25,359 nt of DNA from Gammaproteobacteria bacterium (lineage in GTDB: Bacteria > Pseudomonadota > Gammaproteobacteria > Chromatiales > Sedimenticolaceae): NCBI GenBank assembly GCA_020445165.1, contig JAGRHE010000023.1, positions 1 to 25,359 on the forward strand, read 5' to 3'. Shown piece by piece: positions 1 through 7,108 of the stretch. The notes under the pieces were generated by a model. That model was given only the letters and a program-made list of their open reading frames with translations, was not told the origin of the DNA and made no database searches. Position 1 is the first letter of the stretch; each line of letters begins with the position of its first letter. Both the position numbers and the translations under genes were made by a program.

Positions 1-67
1 GTTCGTGAAGGACTTTGTTGCGGCATGGAGCAAGGTCATGGACGCAGACCGGTTCGACCTTGCGTGA
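1..67 (+). CDS. katG: Catalase-peroxidase KatG, C-terminal end only (partial)
   Basis: Only the last 21 codons and the TGA stop (65-67) are in the window; the reading frame starts at base 2. The peptide contains FVKDFVAAWSKVMDADRFD and ends LA. This matches the conserved C-terminus of bacterial catalase-peroxidases (typically FV+DFVAAW.KVM..DRFDL). KatG is a haem enzyme that destroys hydrogen peroxide by catalatic and peroxidatic reactions, usually in the cytoplasm. None of the catalytic domain is visible, so activity and completeness cannot be judged. The gene is followed 67 bases later by a strong perfect hairpin. Confidence 0.85.
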   Translation, partial: FVKDFVAAWSKVMDADRFDLA

Positions 68-134
68 TCAATGCAGGTGGGCCGTAGCCAGCACTTGCGA
101 CGACTGTTGCCGCAAGTGAGTTGATGGGAAAATA

Positions 135-172
135 GGGGCCGCCGTTTCTGAAACTGTCGAAACGGCGGCCCC
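135..172 (+). terminator. Perfect 14-bp GC-rich hairpin downstream of katG
   Basis: GGGGCCGCCGTTTC (135-148) and GAAACGGCGGCCCC (159-172) are exact reverse complements around a 10-base loop. The stem is long and very stable and sits 67 bases after the katG stop. No T-tract follows, so it is not a textbook intrinsic terminator. It could be a terminator with RNA-processing or 3'-protecting function, or simply a stable 3' stem-loop. The rest of 173-329 shows no gene; a minor hairpin (ATGGG/CCCAT, 302-317) lies just beyond the hupE stop and may help end the leftward transcript. Confidence 0.5.
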
Positions 173-329
173 GGGATCTGACTCCTTGCAGCGCTTCTTT
201 ACACCCAATCTCCTTCGTCATGGGATTGGACTCTAAATGCCTCTGCTACTCTATTTCGGGGTTACGTCGGTAGCACCATGACCACGCCGGGTCGTTGCGA
301 AATGGGTTACGACCCATCCGCCAATGCGT

Positions 330-917
330 TCAGACGACGCCGGTCAGAAATGCCACGCCGGCCAACGCGATGGCGCCGCCGCCAGCCTGCACAGCAACCT
401 TGCCAGCCGGCCAACGCACGAGCAGGCCGAACGCTATACCGCACAGGTGCAGCATTCCCGTTGCGATGACAAAACCGAGGCTGTATGCGAGTGGATTGGC
501 GGCGTCCGGCAGTTCTGTGCCGTGCGCATGGCCATGAAATATTGCGAAGGCGCCGACAATGAGCGCGGCTACCCAGATCGGGGGACGCACCGCAAAGGCG
601 ACCATTGCACCGAGTACAATGGCAGACGCGGCGATGCCTGTTTCAACCGCCGGGATGGGAATGCCCATAACCCCGAGCATGCCACCGAATGCCATGACCA
701 GCGGGAACACGACGGGTAACACCCAGATCGCGGGGCTGCCCAGAAATGCACCCCAAAGACCGACTGCCACCATCGCAACGACATGGTCCCAACCCAAGAT
801 GGGATGCATGAAACCGCTGCTGAAACCCCCGGCCAGGCCTTCACTCTGGTGTGCCCCGGCCGCACCGGCCAACAGAAACAGGATGCACGTAATCAGCAGC
901 GTAGGGCGGAATCGCAT
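330..917 (-). CDS. HupE/UreJ-family metal permease-like membrane protein
   Basis: Predicted 195-residue protein. The ATG at 917 is chosen because GAGGAG lies just upstream on the minus strand and a signal-peptide-like stretch begins there (MRFRPTLLITCILFLLAGAAGA); the frame is open further upstream but that part has no signal character. The family signature HPILGWDH is at residues 38-45, and a second His-rich motif, FHGHAHGTELP, lies near residue 130. About six hydrophobic segments are visible. HupE/UreJ proteins are inner-membrane Ni or Co permeases in several bacteria, and some members sit in zinc regulons. There is no hydrogenase or urease gene here. The divergent neighbour is znuA and the whole block is zinc-related, so a role in zinc or related divalent metal uptake is the best inference. 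The substrate is unproven. Confidence 0.85.
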   Translation of the reverse strand: MRFRPTLLITCILFLLAGAAGAHQSEGLAGGFSSGFMHPILGWDHVVAMVAVGLWGAFLGSPAIWVLPVVFPLVMAFGGMLGVMGIPIPAVETGIAASAIVLGAMVAFAVRPPIWVAALIVGAFAIFHGHAHGTELPDAANPLAYSLGFVIATGMLHLCGIAFGLLVRWPAGKVAVQAGGGAIALAGVAFLTGVV

Positions 918-987
918 GGTGGCTTCTCCTCGAGGGGCAGGAATTGCGGGTTGGGGTAAGGGTCTGCGGAGGATGGTATGACGAATG

Positions 988-1016
988 GAATAGTATTCAT
1001 ACGCAGAAAGTGTCAT
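988..1016 (-). promoter_or_regulatory. Putative leftward promoter with overlapping palindromic operator for the hupE-like gene
   Basis: Read on the minus strand, ATGACA (1011-1016) and TACTAT (990-995) are separated by 15 bases. They match the sigma-70 -35 in 5 of 6 and the -10 in 4 of 6 positions. The -10 lies inside the perfect palindrome GAATAGTATTC (988-998). Such a position is typical for a repressor operator. One half also resembles a Zur half-site (AATG followed by ATA at the centre), the other half does not. It is a candidate Zur or Fur-family site, not a firm one. Confidence 0.35.
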
Positions 1017-1217
1017 CTCGGAACCCGGTGGGCGCCAAGGCGAGCTGCACATGATCGCAGTCAGGACCTCGACCGAAAAACATCAGCATGCGACTGTCTG
1101 TGAGCCACGCCGGCAAAGGCATCGTGAGCCGAGGGTAGTCTTGCTGCGCATCTCGTTTGCAGCCCGATCAATGCTGGTCGGCAAGCGAAGCGCGATTTTG
1201 CCTGCCAGCTAGGATGG

Positions 1218-1255
1218 TTGCCGGGGAAAATGATTACGTTATACCATTACATTTG
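1218..1255 (+). promoter_or_regulatory. Putative znuA promoter with Zur box (1233-1255)
   Basis: Bases 1233-1255 match the gammaproteobacterial Zur consensus (GAAATGTTATA-N-TATAACATTTC) at about 15 of 22 informative positions. The central GTTATA and the outer ACATTT are intact. A TTGCCG (1218-1223) with 16-base spacing to TATACC (1240-1245) could be the -35 and -10, so bound Zur would cover the -10. The site is 73-95 bases before the znuA start, and a zur gene lies in the same operon. That fits zinc-replete repression with autoregulation of zur. The alignment was done by eye. Confidence 0.6.
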
Positions 1256-1327
1256 CAGTTGCCCGCCAAGTCTGCGACCGCCGTCGCGGCCCAGCCAGCA
1301 CCGACGCACCGCAAACCGGGAGAGACC

Positions 1328-2278
1328 ATGATGCAAAAGCTGCTGTTGCTGCTTGTACTGTTGATCGTGCAGGGGGTCGGGCTGGCCGAGCCGCTGCGCG
1401 TGTTTGCCAGCGTCGTGCCGATCCAGGCCTTCGTGGAAAAGATTGGCGGGCAGCACGTGGACGCCCGGGCGATGGTACGTCCCGGCTTCAATCCACACAC
1501 CTATGACCCCACACCACAGCAGATCAGTGCGTTGTCCGGTGCGGCGCTGTACGTGCGCACTGGTGTCCCGTTCGAAAAGGCGTGGATGGATCGCATTCGC
1601 TCTGCGAACCCGGAGATGCAGGTGCTCGATGCGCGCGATGGGATCGCCCTGCGCGAGATGGAGGCTCATTCACACGACGAGCCGGGACATCACACGGAAC
1701 ACGCTGAAAGGACCGCCCATGGTGGAGTAAACGGCGGCCATGAGTCGCACGATGATCATGGCAAGCACGAAGGTCACGCGGGCGAGCACGAGCAAGACGC
1801 CCACGTGTGGGTCAGCCCGCCGCTGGTCAGGCAAATGATCGGTCGAATCCGCGACAAGCTTGCCGAGATGGCGCCGGAGCACGCAGCGGAGTTTGCTCGC
1901 AACCACGATGCCTTCATAGCCGAGCTCGAAGCGCTCGACCTTGAATTGCATGCGCTGCTCGATCCGTTGTCAAATCGCCGATTCATGGTGTTCCACCCGG
2001 CCTGGGGTTACTTCGCCGACACCTACAGGCTCGTTCAGGTACCGATCGAGGACCAGGGTAAGCAGCCCGGTGCGCGAGCGCTGGCGGCGCTGATTGATCA
2101 GGCGAAAGGCGACAGGATCAAGGTCGTCTTCGTGCAACCGCAGTTCGACAAGCGTCAGGCCCGCCGGGTCGCGCAGGCGATAGGCGGCGCGGTGATTGCC
2201 GTCGACCCACTGGCCGCCGACTATGTCGACAATCTGCGTCGGGTCGGGCGCGAATTTGCTCAGGCGTTGCAGCCTTGA
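1328..2278 (+). CDS. znuA: Zinc ABC transporter, periplasmic zinc-binding protein ZnuA
   Basis: 316 residues from the ATG at 1328; an equally possible ATG follows at 1331, and GGGAGA (1318-1323) serves either. A signal peptide covers residues 1-20 (cut after VGLA). The cluster A-I metal-binding fold is recognisable: NPHTYDPTP with H57, then a long His/Asp/Glu-rich loop (residues 114-159, about 15 His), HVW with H159, FHPAWGYFA with H223, and a DPLA segment near residue 300. The three histidines plus a C-terminal acidic residue are the expected zinc ligands. The His-rich loop is typical of ZnuA and absent from manganese homologues. It delivers zinc to ZnuB/ZnuC. It is the first gene of a rightward operon and its stop overlaps the znuC start. 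Confidence 0.95.
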   Translation: MMQKLLLLLVLLIVQGVGLAEPLRVFASVVPIQAFVEKIGGQHVDARAMVRPGFNPHTYDPTPQQISALSGAALYVRTGVPFEKAWMDRIRSANPEMQVLDARDGIALREMEAHSHDEPGHHTEHAERTAHGGVNGGHESHDDHGKHEGHAGEHEQDAHVWVSPPLVRQMIGRIRDKLAEMAPEHAAEFARNHDAFIAELEALDLELHALLDPLSNRRFMVFHPAWGYFADTYRLVQVPIEDQGKQPGARALAALIDQAKGDRIKVVFVQPQFDKRQARRVAQAIGGAVIAVDPLAADYVDNLRRVGREFAQALQP

Positions 2279-3036
2279 AGCCGGCGATCGACATCCATGC
2301 GTTGAACTTCTCTTATGGCAGCGTGCCGACGCTGTCGGCGATCGACCTTAGGGTGATCGAGGGGGAGTTCCTTGGCATTGTCGGTCCGAATGCCGGCGGC
2401 AAAAGTACGTTGCTGAAACTGATCCTTGGCCTACTGAAGCCGCAGTCAGGGCAGATCAGGGTGTTTGGCCAGGCGCCGAATACCGCCGGGCGCTTGCTGG
2501 GTTATGTGCCCCAGTATCCGAGCTTCCCGCGTGATTTTCCGATCACGGTCGAACAGGTGGTACAGCTGGGGAGGCTCGGCCTGGATTCCAATGGCAATCA
2601 GCAGTGTGGTAAGTGGCATGCGCTGTGGCCCGGGCGGGTGCGCAGTGCCGATCGTGAAGCGGTGCGACGCGCCCTCGACGAAGTCGAAGCCGGTGACATC
2701 GCAAAACGCCAGATCGGCAGTCTGTCCGGTGGCCAACTGCAACGGGTGCTGCTGGCCCGGGCGTTAGTCGGCGAACCGCGCATTCTAATTCTCGACGAGC
2801 CGACCGCGAACATCGACCAGCGGATGGAGGGTGAAATATTTGATCTGCTCAAGGTGTTGAATGCCCGTATGACCATCCTCGTTGTGTCGCACGACGTTGC
2901 CTTCATCTCGCGCTACGTCAGGCGCGTGGCCTGCATCAATCGAACCCTGGTCTGTCACAACACCGATGCCATCGACGGCAATGTCATCCAGGAACTCTAC
3001 GGGGAGCATGTGCGAATGATCGCGCATGCTCATTGA
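2275..3036 (+). CDS. znuC: Zinc ABC transporter ATP-binding protein ZnuC
   Basis: 253 residues starting at a TTG that overlaps the znuA stop (TTGA), which indicates translational coupling. All ABC ATPase motifs are present: Walker A GPNAGGKST (residues 37-45), Q-loop region YVPQYPSF, signature LSGGQLQRVLLARAL, Walker B ILILDEPTANID and the switch histidine in VVSHD. The sequence pattern is that of the metal-type (MntB/ZnuC) ATPases. A short extra segment (SNGNQQCGKWHALWPGRV) sits between the Q-loop and the signature helix region; this is a common variable site in the family. It powers zinc import by ZnuB. Confidence 0.94.
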   Translation: MKPAIDIHALNFSYGSVPTLSAIDLRVIEGEFLGIVGPNAGGKSTLLKLILGLLKPQSGQIRVFGQAPNTAGRLLGYVPQYPSFPRDFPITVEQVVQLGRLGLDSNGNQQCGKWHALWPGRVRSADREAVRRALDEVEAGDIAKRQIGSLSGGQLQRVLLARALVGEPRILILDEPTANIDQRMEGEIFDLLKVLNARMTILVVSHDVAFISRYVRRVACINRTLVCHNTDAIDGNVIQELYGEHVRMIAHAH

Positions 3037-3039
3037 CTG

Positions 3040-3912
3040 ATGGACGATTTTTTCACCGCGTTGTCACAGCACGCATTTTTACAGACTGCCGTCGTGACGG
3101 CTTTGCTGGCAAGCATCGGCTGCGGGGTCATGGGTACTTACGTGGTCGTCAAGCGGATCGCTTTCATTGCCGGCGGCATTGCCCACTCTGTCCTCGGCGG
3201 GATGGGTGCTGCCGTCTACTTTGGTTTCGAACCTCTGCATGGTGCGCTGCCGGCCGCGATCGTCGCAGCGTTGCTGATCGGTTGGGTACGACTGCACTGG
3301 CGAGTCCAGGAGGATACTTTGATCAGTGCCTTGTGGGCGCTCGGTATGGCAATCGGTGTGCTATTCATTGCCAAGGCGCCCGGCTACCAGGTCGACCTGA
3401 TGAGCTATCTGTTCGGCAACATCCTGCTCGTGCCGCGCGAGAGCCTGTGGTTCATGATCGCGCTCGATCTGATTCTGCTGGCAATCGTTGGCGCTTATCA
3501 CCGCCAGTTTCTTGCCGTCGTGTTTGACGAGGAGTTTGCCCGCTTGCGCGGTGTGCCGGTCGGGTTCTTCTACCTGTTGTTGCTGGTCCTGGTCGCGGTG
3601 ACGGTTGTGCTGCTGATCCAGGTGGTCGGCCTGATTCTGGTGCTTGCATTGCTAACATTGCCTGCCGCCGTCGCAGGGCACTATGTGCACTCGCTCGGTC
3701 GCATGATGTTGATCGCGACCCTGCTGGGTGCGGTATTGAGCGTTACAGGGCTTGCCCTATCTTATGGGCCGGACCTTCCAGCCGGTCCGACCATCATCCT
3801 GCTGGTAGGCGGGGTCTATGTTTGTTCTGCAGTGTTCGCTCAGACGCTCGGTCGGCGCCGCGCGCGTCAGGCGGCCGTGCGAGGCGCGCGGCAAGGAGAA
3901 ACTGGTGAATGA
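3040..3912 (+). CDS. znuB: Zinc ABC transporter permease ZnuB
   Basis: 290 residues, ATG at 3040, three bases after the znuC stop. It is almost wholly hydrophobic, with about eight membrane helices, and matches the ABC-3 metal permease family. Recognisable conserved parts are GTYVVVKRIAFIAGGIAHS near residue 30, VDLMSYLFGNIL near residue 115 and ALLTLPAAVAGHYV near residue 205. It forms the inner-membrane channel through which zinc from ZnuA passes, driven by ZnuC. The stop overlaps the start of the following zur gene (GTG at 3905). Confidence 0.94.
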   Translation: MDDFFTALSQHAFLQTAVVTALLASIGCGVMGTYVVVKRIAFIAGGIAHSVLGGMGAAVYFGFEPLHGALPAAIVAALLIGWVRLHWRVQEDTLISALWALGMAIGVLFIAKAPGYQVDLMSYLFGNILLVPRESLWFMIALDLILLAIVGAYHRQFLAVVFDEEFARLRGVPVGFFYLLLLVLVAVTVVLLIQVVGLILVLALLTLPAAVAGHYVHSLGRMMLIATLLGAVLSVTGLALSYGPDLPAGPTIILLVGGVYVCSAVFAQTLGRRRARQAAVRGARQGETGE

Positions 3913-4360
3913 TAAAGAATTGGCCCATGTGCTGGCGCGAGCCGAGGCCCTGTGTCGCGAGCGAGGGGTTCGTCTGACCGATCAGCGAAAGAGCGTACTG
4001 CGACTGCTGTGTGCCTCCGACAGGCCCTTGAGCGCCTATGAATTGCTGGATCGGATGCGTGGAGAGGTGAAGAACCCGGCACCGCCAACCGTCTACCGGG
4101 CACTGGACTTTCTGCTTGAACAGGGGCTGGTGCACAAGCTGGAGAGCCTGCATGCCTATGTCGGCTGTGCGCATCCTGATCACCCGCATGCCAGCCAGTT
4201 CCTGATTTGCGACGACTGTGGCGAGGTCGCCGAGGTCGAGGATACGAGTGTCGCCAGGAGCCTGAAAGCGGCCGGCAAGGCGATTGGATTTCGCACCAAG
4301 CGGCCGGTTGTTGAGTTGCTCGGTACCTGCGCACAGTGCGCCGCCAAGCACGACGATTAA
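3905..4360 (+). CDS. zur: Zinc uptake regulator Zur (Fur family)
   Basis: Start set at GTG 3905 because AAGGAG (3893-3898) lies 6 bases upstream and homology begins there; the longer open frame to 3818 overlaps znuB. This gives 151 residues. A winged helix occupies residues 1-80 (RLTDQRKSVLRLL, then PTVYRALDFLLEQGLVHKLE). Two CxxC pairs, C102/C105 and C142/C145, form the structural zinc site. H77, C88 and the nearby His residues in CAHPDHPH fit the regulatory zinc site of E. coli Zur (H77, C88, H96). With zinc bound, Zur represses uptake genes. It overlaps znuB, so it is in the operon it likely controls. Fur and PerR are less likely given the context and the C88 site. Confidence 0.92.
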   Translation: MNDKELAHVLARAEALCRERGVRLTDQRKSVLRLLCASDRPLSAYELLDRMRGEVKNPAPPTVYRALDFLLEQGLVHKLESLHAYVGCAHPDHPHASQFLICDDCGEVAEVEDTSVARSLKAAGKAIGFRTKRPVVELLGTCAQCAAKHDD

Positions 4361-4415
4361 GCCCTGTTCAACCGAGACCTCATTTTGTCCGTTAGGCTGA
4401 GAAGGAGAGCTGACC

Positions 4416-5051
4416 ATGCAACTGAAACGCATCGTACTGACGGCTGCGCTGCTGGCGCTGGTCGTGCTGGGAGCGTCTGCCGACGAAAAGCACGAACACG
4501 ATCATGAACATGAGCACCGCCAGCATGGCGCCCATGTCCATGGTATCGCCTCCCTGAACCTGGCGCTCGAGGGTGATGAGGTCCACGTCGAGCTCGACAG
4601 TCCAGCCGCAAATATTGTCGGCTTCGAGCACGCGCCTTCGTCTGAGGCTGACCACGCCGCGCTGGACAAGGCCGTCGCTACGCTGAAAGACGGTGATCGT
4701 TTGTTCCGCTTCAACGTCGAAGCCGGCTGTCGCATGGAAAAGGCGGAGGTCACGTCATCGTTGCTGCACGAAGAGCACGCTGTGCACGAGGGCAAACACG
4801 ACCATGAAAATCACGAAGAACATGGTCACGCTAAACACGAGCAAGACAAGCGTGAGCACGAGGCCGAAAGCCACTCGGATATCGAGGCAGCCTATCACTT
4901 CGAGTGCGAACATCCGGGCAAGCTGACACAGTTGACCGTCGAACTGTTCGAAACCTTTCCGGGTACGGAAAGGTTGAACGTGCAGTACGTCATCGAAAGC
5001 AAACAGGGTGCAGCGGAACTTGCGCCGTCTGCGCATGTCATCGATTTTTGA
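4416..5051 (+). CDS. zrgA: ZrgA-type His-rich periplasmic zinc protein (DUF2796)
   Basis: 211 residues, ATG at 4416 with GAAGGAGAG upstream. The signal peptide covers residues 1-22 (cut after GASA). Two histidine/acid-rich tracts stand out: residues 26-42, starting HEHDHEHEH, and residues 118-153. The parts between them (VHGIASLNLALEGDEVHVEL at 41-60, and FETFPGTERLNVQYV near 178-192) are typical of DUF2796. Two cysteines, C105 and C164, could form a disulfide. DUF2796 members are Zur-regulated in Vibrio (ZrgA) and are thought to bind periplasmic zinc. It lies 55 bases after zur and before an ABC transporter, so it probably works with that transporter. Binding of zinc is inferred from the His tracts. 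Confidence 0.85.
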   Translation: MQLKRIVLTAALLALVVLGASADEKHEHDHEHEHRQHGAHVHGIASLNLALEGDEVHVELDSPAANIVGFEHAPSSEADHAALDKAVATLKDGDRLFRFNVEAGCRMEKAEVTSSLLHEEHAVHEGKHDHENHEEHGHAKHEQDKREHEAESHSDIEAAYHFECEHPGKLTQLTVELFETFPGTERLNVQYVIESKQGAAELAPSAHVIDF

Positions 5052-5127
5052 GGTTCGCTGTTCCAGTACGGCCCGGTTCTGCATTCCCTTGCAGACCTGG
5101 CCTTGTTGACGAATAGATTTCTGCCAC

Positions 5128-5835
5128 GTGGTCATCGATATACAAAATCTGGAGTTTAGGTGGCGGCATGATGCGCCTACCGTTTTGTCCATCGAGTCTT
5201 TCCAGGTGGCATCGGGCGAATGCCTTTTCATCAAGGGTCCGAGTGGTAGCGGAAAGAGCACCTTGCTGAGCCTGTTGTCCGGCGTGACGACCGCGGTCGC
5301 CGGGTCGGTGCATGTCATGGGCCAGGCGCTGGAGCAGCTCGGCAGTGTTGAACGTGACCACTTCCGCGCGGATCACATCGGCTACATCTTTCAGATGTTC
5401 AACCTGATCCCTTACCTGTCGGTTGTCGACAACGTGATGCTGCCGTGTCGCTTTTCGGCACGCCGTCTCGCCCATGCACTCGAGCGCGGCAACGACCTGG
5501 AAATGGAAGCGCGACGGCTGCTGCGGCATCTCGACATGGATCATGCAGAGCTGCATCGGCGCGCCGTCACAACCCTCAGTGTCGGCCAGCAACAGCGCGT
5601 GGCCGCGGCGCGTGCCCTGATGGGCTCGCCGGAGCTGCTGATCGCCGACGAGCCGACGTCATCACTCGACGCGGATCGCCGTGAATCCTTCATCCGGCTG
5701 TTGTTCGACGAGTGCCGCAGCGTAGGTGCCACGTTGATCTTCGTCAGTCACGATGCCTCGCTCGAACACCTGTTCGACCGGACGATCGATCTCGCCGAGA
5801 TCAACAGGTCGACCAAAGCCGTGGAGGGGGCCTGA
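5128..5835 (+). CDS. ABC transporter ATP-binding protein, LolD/MacB type, of the zrgA cluster
   Basis: 235 residues. GTG 5128 is the first possible start after an in-frame stop at 5107; no clear ribosome site precedes it. Walker A is GPSGSGKST (37-45), the Q-loop is IFQMFNLIPYLSVVDNVMLP, the signature is LSVGQQQRVAAARAL (Val replaces the first Gly of the usual LSGGQ) and Walker B is LLIADEPTSSLD. The pattern belongs to the LolD/MacB/FtsE group, which drives FtsX-fold permeases, and such a permease follows 3 bases later. It probably energises a zinc-linked process together with ZrgA and the DUF3299 lipoprotein. The transported substrate is not shown by sequence. Confidence 0.88.
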   Translation: MVIDIQNLEFRWRHDAPTVLSIESFQVASGECLFIKGPSGSGKSTLLSLLSGVTTAVAGSVHVMGQALEQLGSVERDHFRADHIGYIFQMFNLIPYLSVVDNVMLPCRFSARRLAHALERGNDLEMEARRLLRHLDMDHAELHRRAVTTLSVGQQQRVAAARALMGSPELLIADEPTSSLDADRRESFIRLLFDECRSVGATLIFVSHDASLEHLFDRTIDLAEINRSTKAVEGA

Positions 5836-5838
5836 TCC

Positions 5839-7098
5839 ATGGCGGTCTTTTCGCTGGCCTGGAAGAGCCTGTTGAACCGGCGTTTCACGGCCCTGCTGAC
5901 GGTGATCTCGATAGCGCTGAGCGTGGCGCTGCTGGTCGGCGTCGAGCGGCTGCGCACCGAGGCGCGTGAGAGTTTTGCAAATACCCTCTCTGGGACGGAT
6001 CTGATCGTTGGTGCGCGCAGCGGACCGGTGCAACTGTTGCTGTATGCGGTTTTCCGGATCGGAGACGCCACCAACAATATCTCGTGGCAGAGCTACCAGG
6101 ATGTTGCCGCGCTTCCGAAAGTGGCCTGGACGGTGCCCATCTCGCTGGGTGATTCGCATCGTGGTTTTCGTGTGCTGGGTACCACGCCGGCCTACTTCGA
6201 ACATTACCGTTACGCGCGTGAAAGGCAACTCGAGATCAGCGCGGGGCGGCAGTTTTCCGATCTCTACGACGCGGTATTGGGCGCCGAGGTGGCCGACAAA
6301 CTGGGTTACACGATCGGAGATTCGATCATCATTGCGCACGGCGCCAGGGATGTCAGTTTTGCCCGTCATGATGACAAGCCGTTCCGGGTGGTGGGCATTC
6401 TCGCGCGCACCGGTACGCCGGTCGATCGCACCGTACACGTCAGCCTTGCCGCCATCGAAGCCATTCATATCGACTGGCAGGGTGGGGCACCGGATCCGGG
6501 CATGTCGATCTCAGCCGAACAGACGCGCGCGATGGACCTGACACCCAAGGCAATCACGGCGGTGCTGGTCGGTCTGAAGACGAAGATTGCGACCTTCCAG
6601 GTTCAGCGCTTCATTAATGACTATCCCGAAGAGCCACTGTCCGCGATCCTTCCCGGCGTGGCGCTCAGCCAGCTGTGGGACCTGATCGGCATCGCCGAGA
6701 ATGCCCTGCTGATCGTCTCGGTGTTTGTCGTGGTCGTCGGCCTGTTCGGAATGCTGACTGCCCTGTTGACCAGTCTCAACGAGCGACGCCGGGAGATGGC
6801 CATTCTGCGCTCGGTCGGGGCCCGTCCCGGGCATGTGTTTGCATTGATTATGGGCGAAGCGGGTTTCCTCACCCTGCTCGGCGTGCTGCTGGGCATGGCG
6901 TTGCTCTACCTGCTTCTGCTCGCGGGTCAGCCGATCATCGAGAGCCGCTTTGGGATCTTCATAGCAATCGGTGGTCTGTCGAGGTACGAATGGATGCTAC
7001 TCGGCGCGGTGGTGGCAGCCGGTTTTCTTGTCGGTAGCATCCCCAGCTATCGGGCCTACCGGCTATCGCTGGTCGATGGCTTGTCGGTCCGGGTATAG
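5839..7098 (+). CDS. ABC transporter permease, FtsX/MacB fold, of the zrgA cluster
   Basis: 419 residues, ATG at 5839 with GGAGGGGG upstream, 3 bases after the ATPase gene. The topology is that of MacB-type permeases: one N-terminal helix (about residues 12-32), a long periplasmic domain (about 35-275), then three helices in the C-terminal FtsX domain (near 285-315, 335-365 and 385-405). It ends with SIPSYRAYRLSLVDGLSVRV, the usual FtsX-family tail. LNERRREMAILRSVGA is the cytoplasmic coupling segment. No membrane-fusion or TolC-like gene is nearby, so a tripartite efflux pump is unlikely. Its position beside zrgA and zur suggests a part in zinc acquisition, mechanism unknown. Confidence 0.87.
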   Translation: MAVFSLAWKSLLNRRFTALLTVISIALSVALLVGVERLRTEARESFANTLSGTDLIVGARSGPVQLLLYAVFRIGDATNNISWQSYQDVAALPKVAWTVPISLGDSHRGFRVLGTTPAYFEHYRYARERQLEISAGRQFSDLYDAVLGAEVADKLGYTIGDSIIIAHGARDVSFARHDDKPFRVVGILARTGTPVDRTVHVSLAAIEAIHIDWQGGAPDPGMSISAEQTRAMDLTPKAITAVLVGLKTKIATFQVQRFINDYPEEPLSAILPGVALSQLWDLIGIAENALLIVSVFVVVVGLFGMLTALLTSLNERRREMAILRSVGARPGHVFALIMGEAGFLTLLGVLLGMALLYLLLLAGQPIIESRFGIFIAIGGLSRYEWMLLGAVVAAGFLVGSIPSYRAYRLSLVDGLSVRV

Positions 7099-7108
7099 GG
7101 GTTCGATC

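Larger units (their letters stand above)
918..1327. other. Divergent control region between hupE-like gene and znuA
   Basis: A 410-bp non-coding interval between two divergently read metal-transport genes. It holds a putative leftward promoter with an 11-bp palindrome (988-1016 region) and a rightward promoter overlapping a Zur-box-like site (1218-1255). The frame of znuA stays open back to 1157, but that extension lacks a signal peptide and contains the Zur-like site, so it is treated as untranslated. Nothing gene-like is seen in 1017-1217. Confidence 0.6.

Noticed and set aside
330..917. Hydrogenase or urease accessory function suggested by the HupE/UreJ name
   Set aside because: No hydrogenase or urease gene is present; the zinc locus context points to another divalent metal role.
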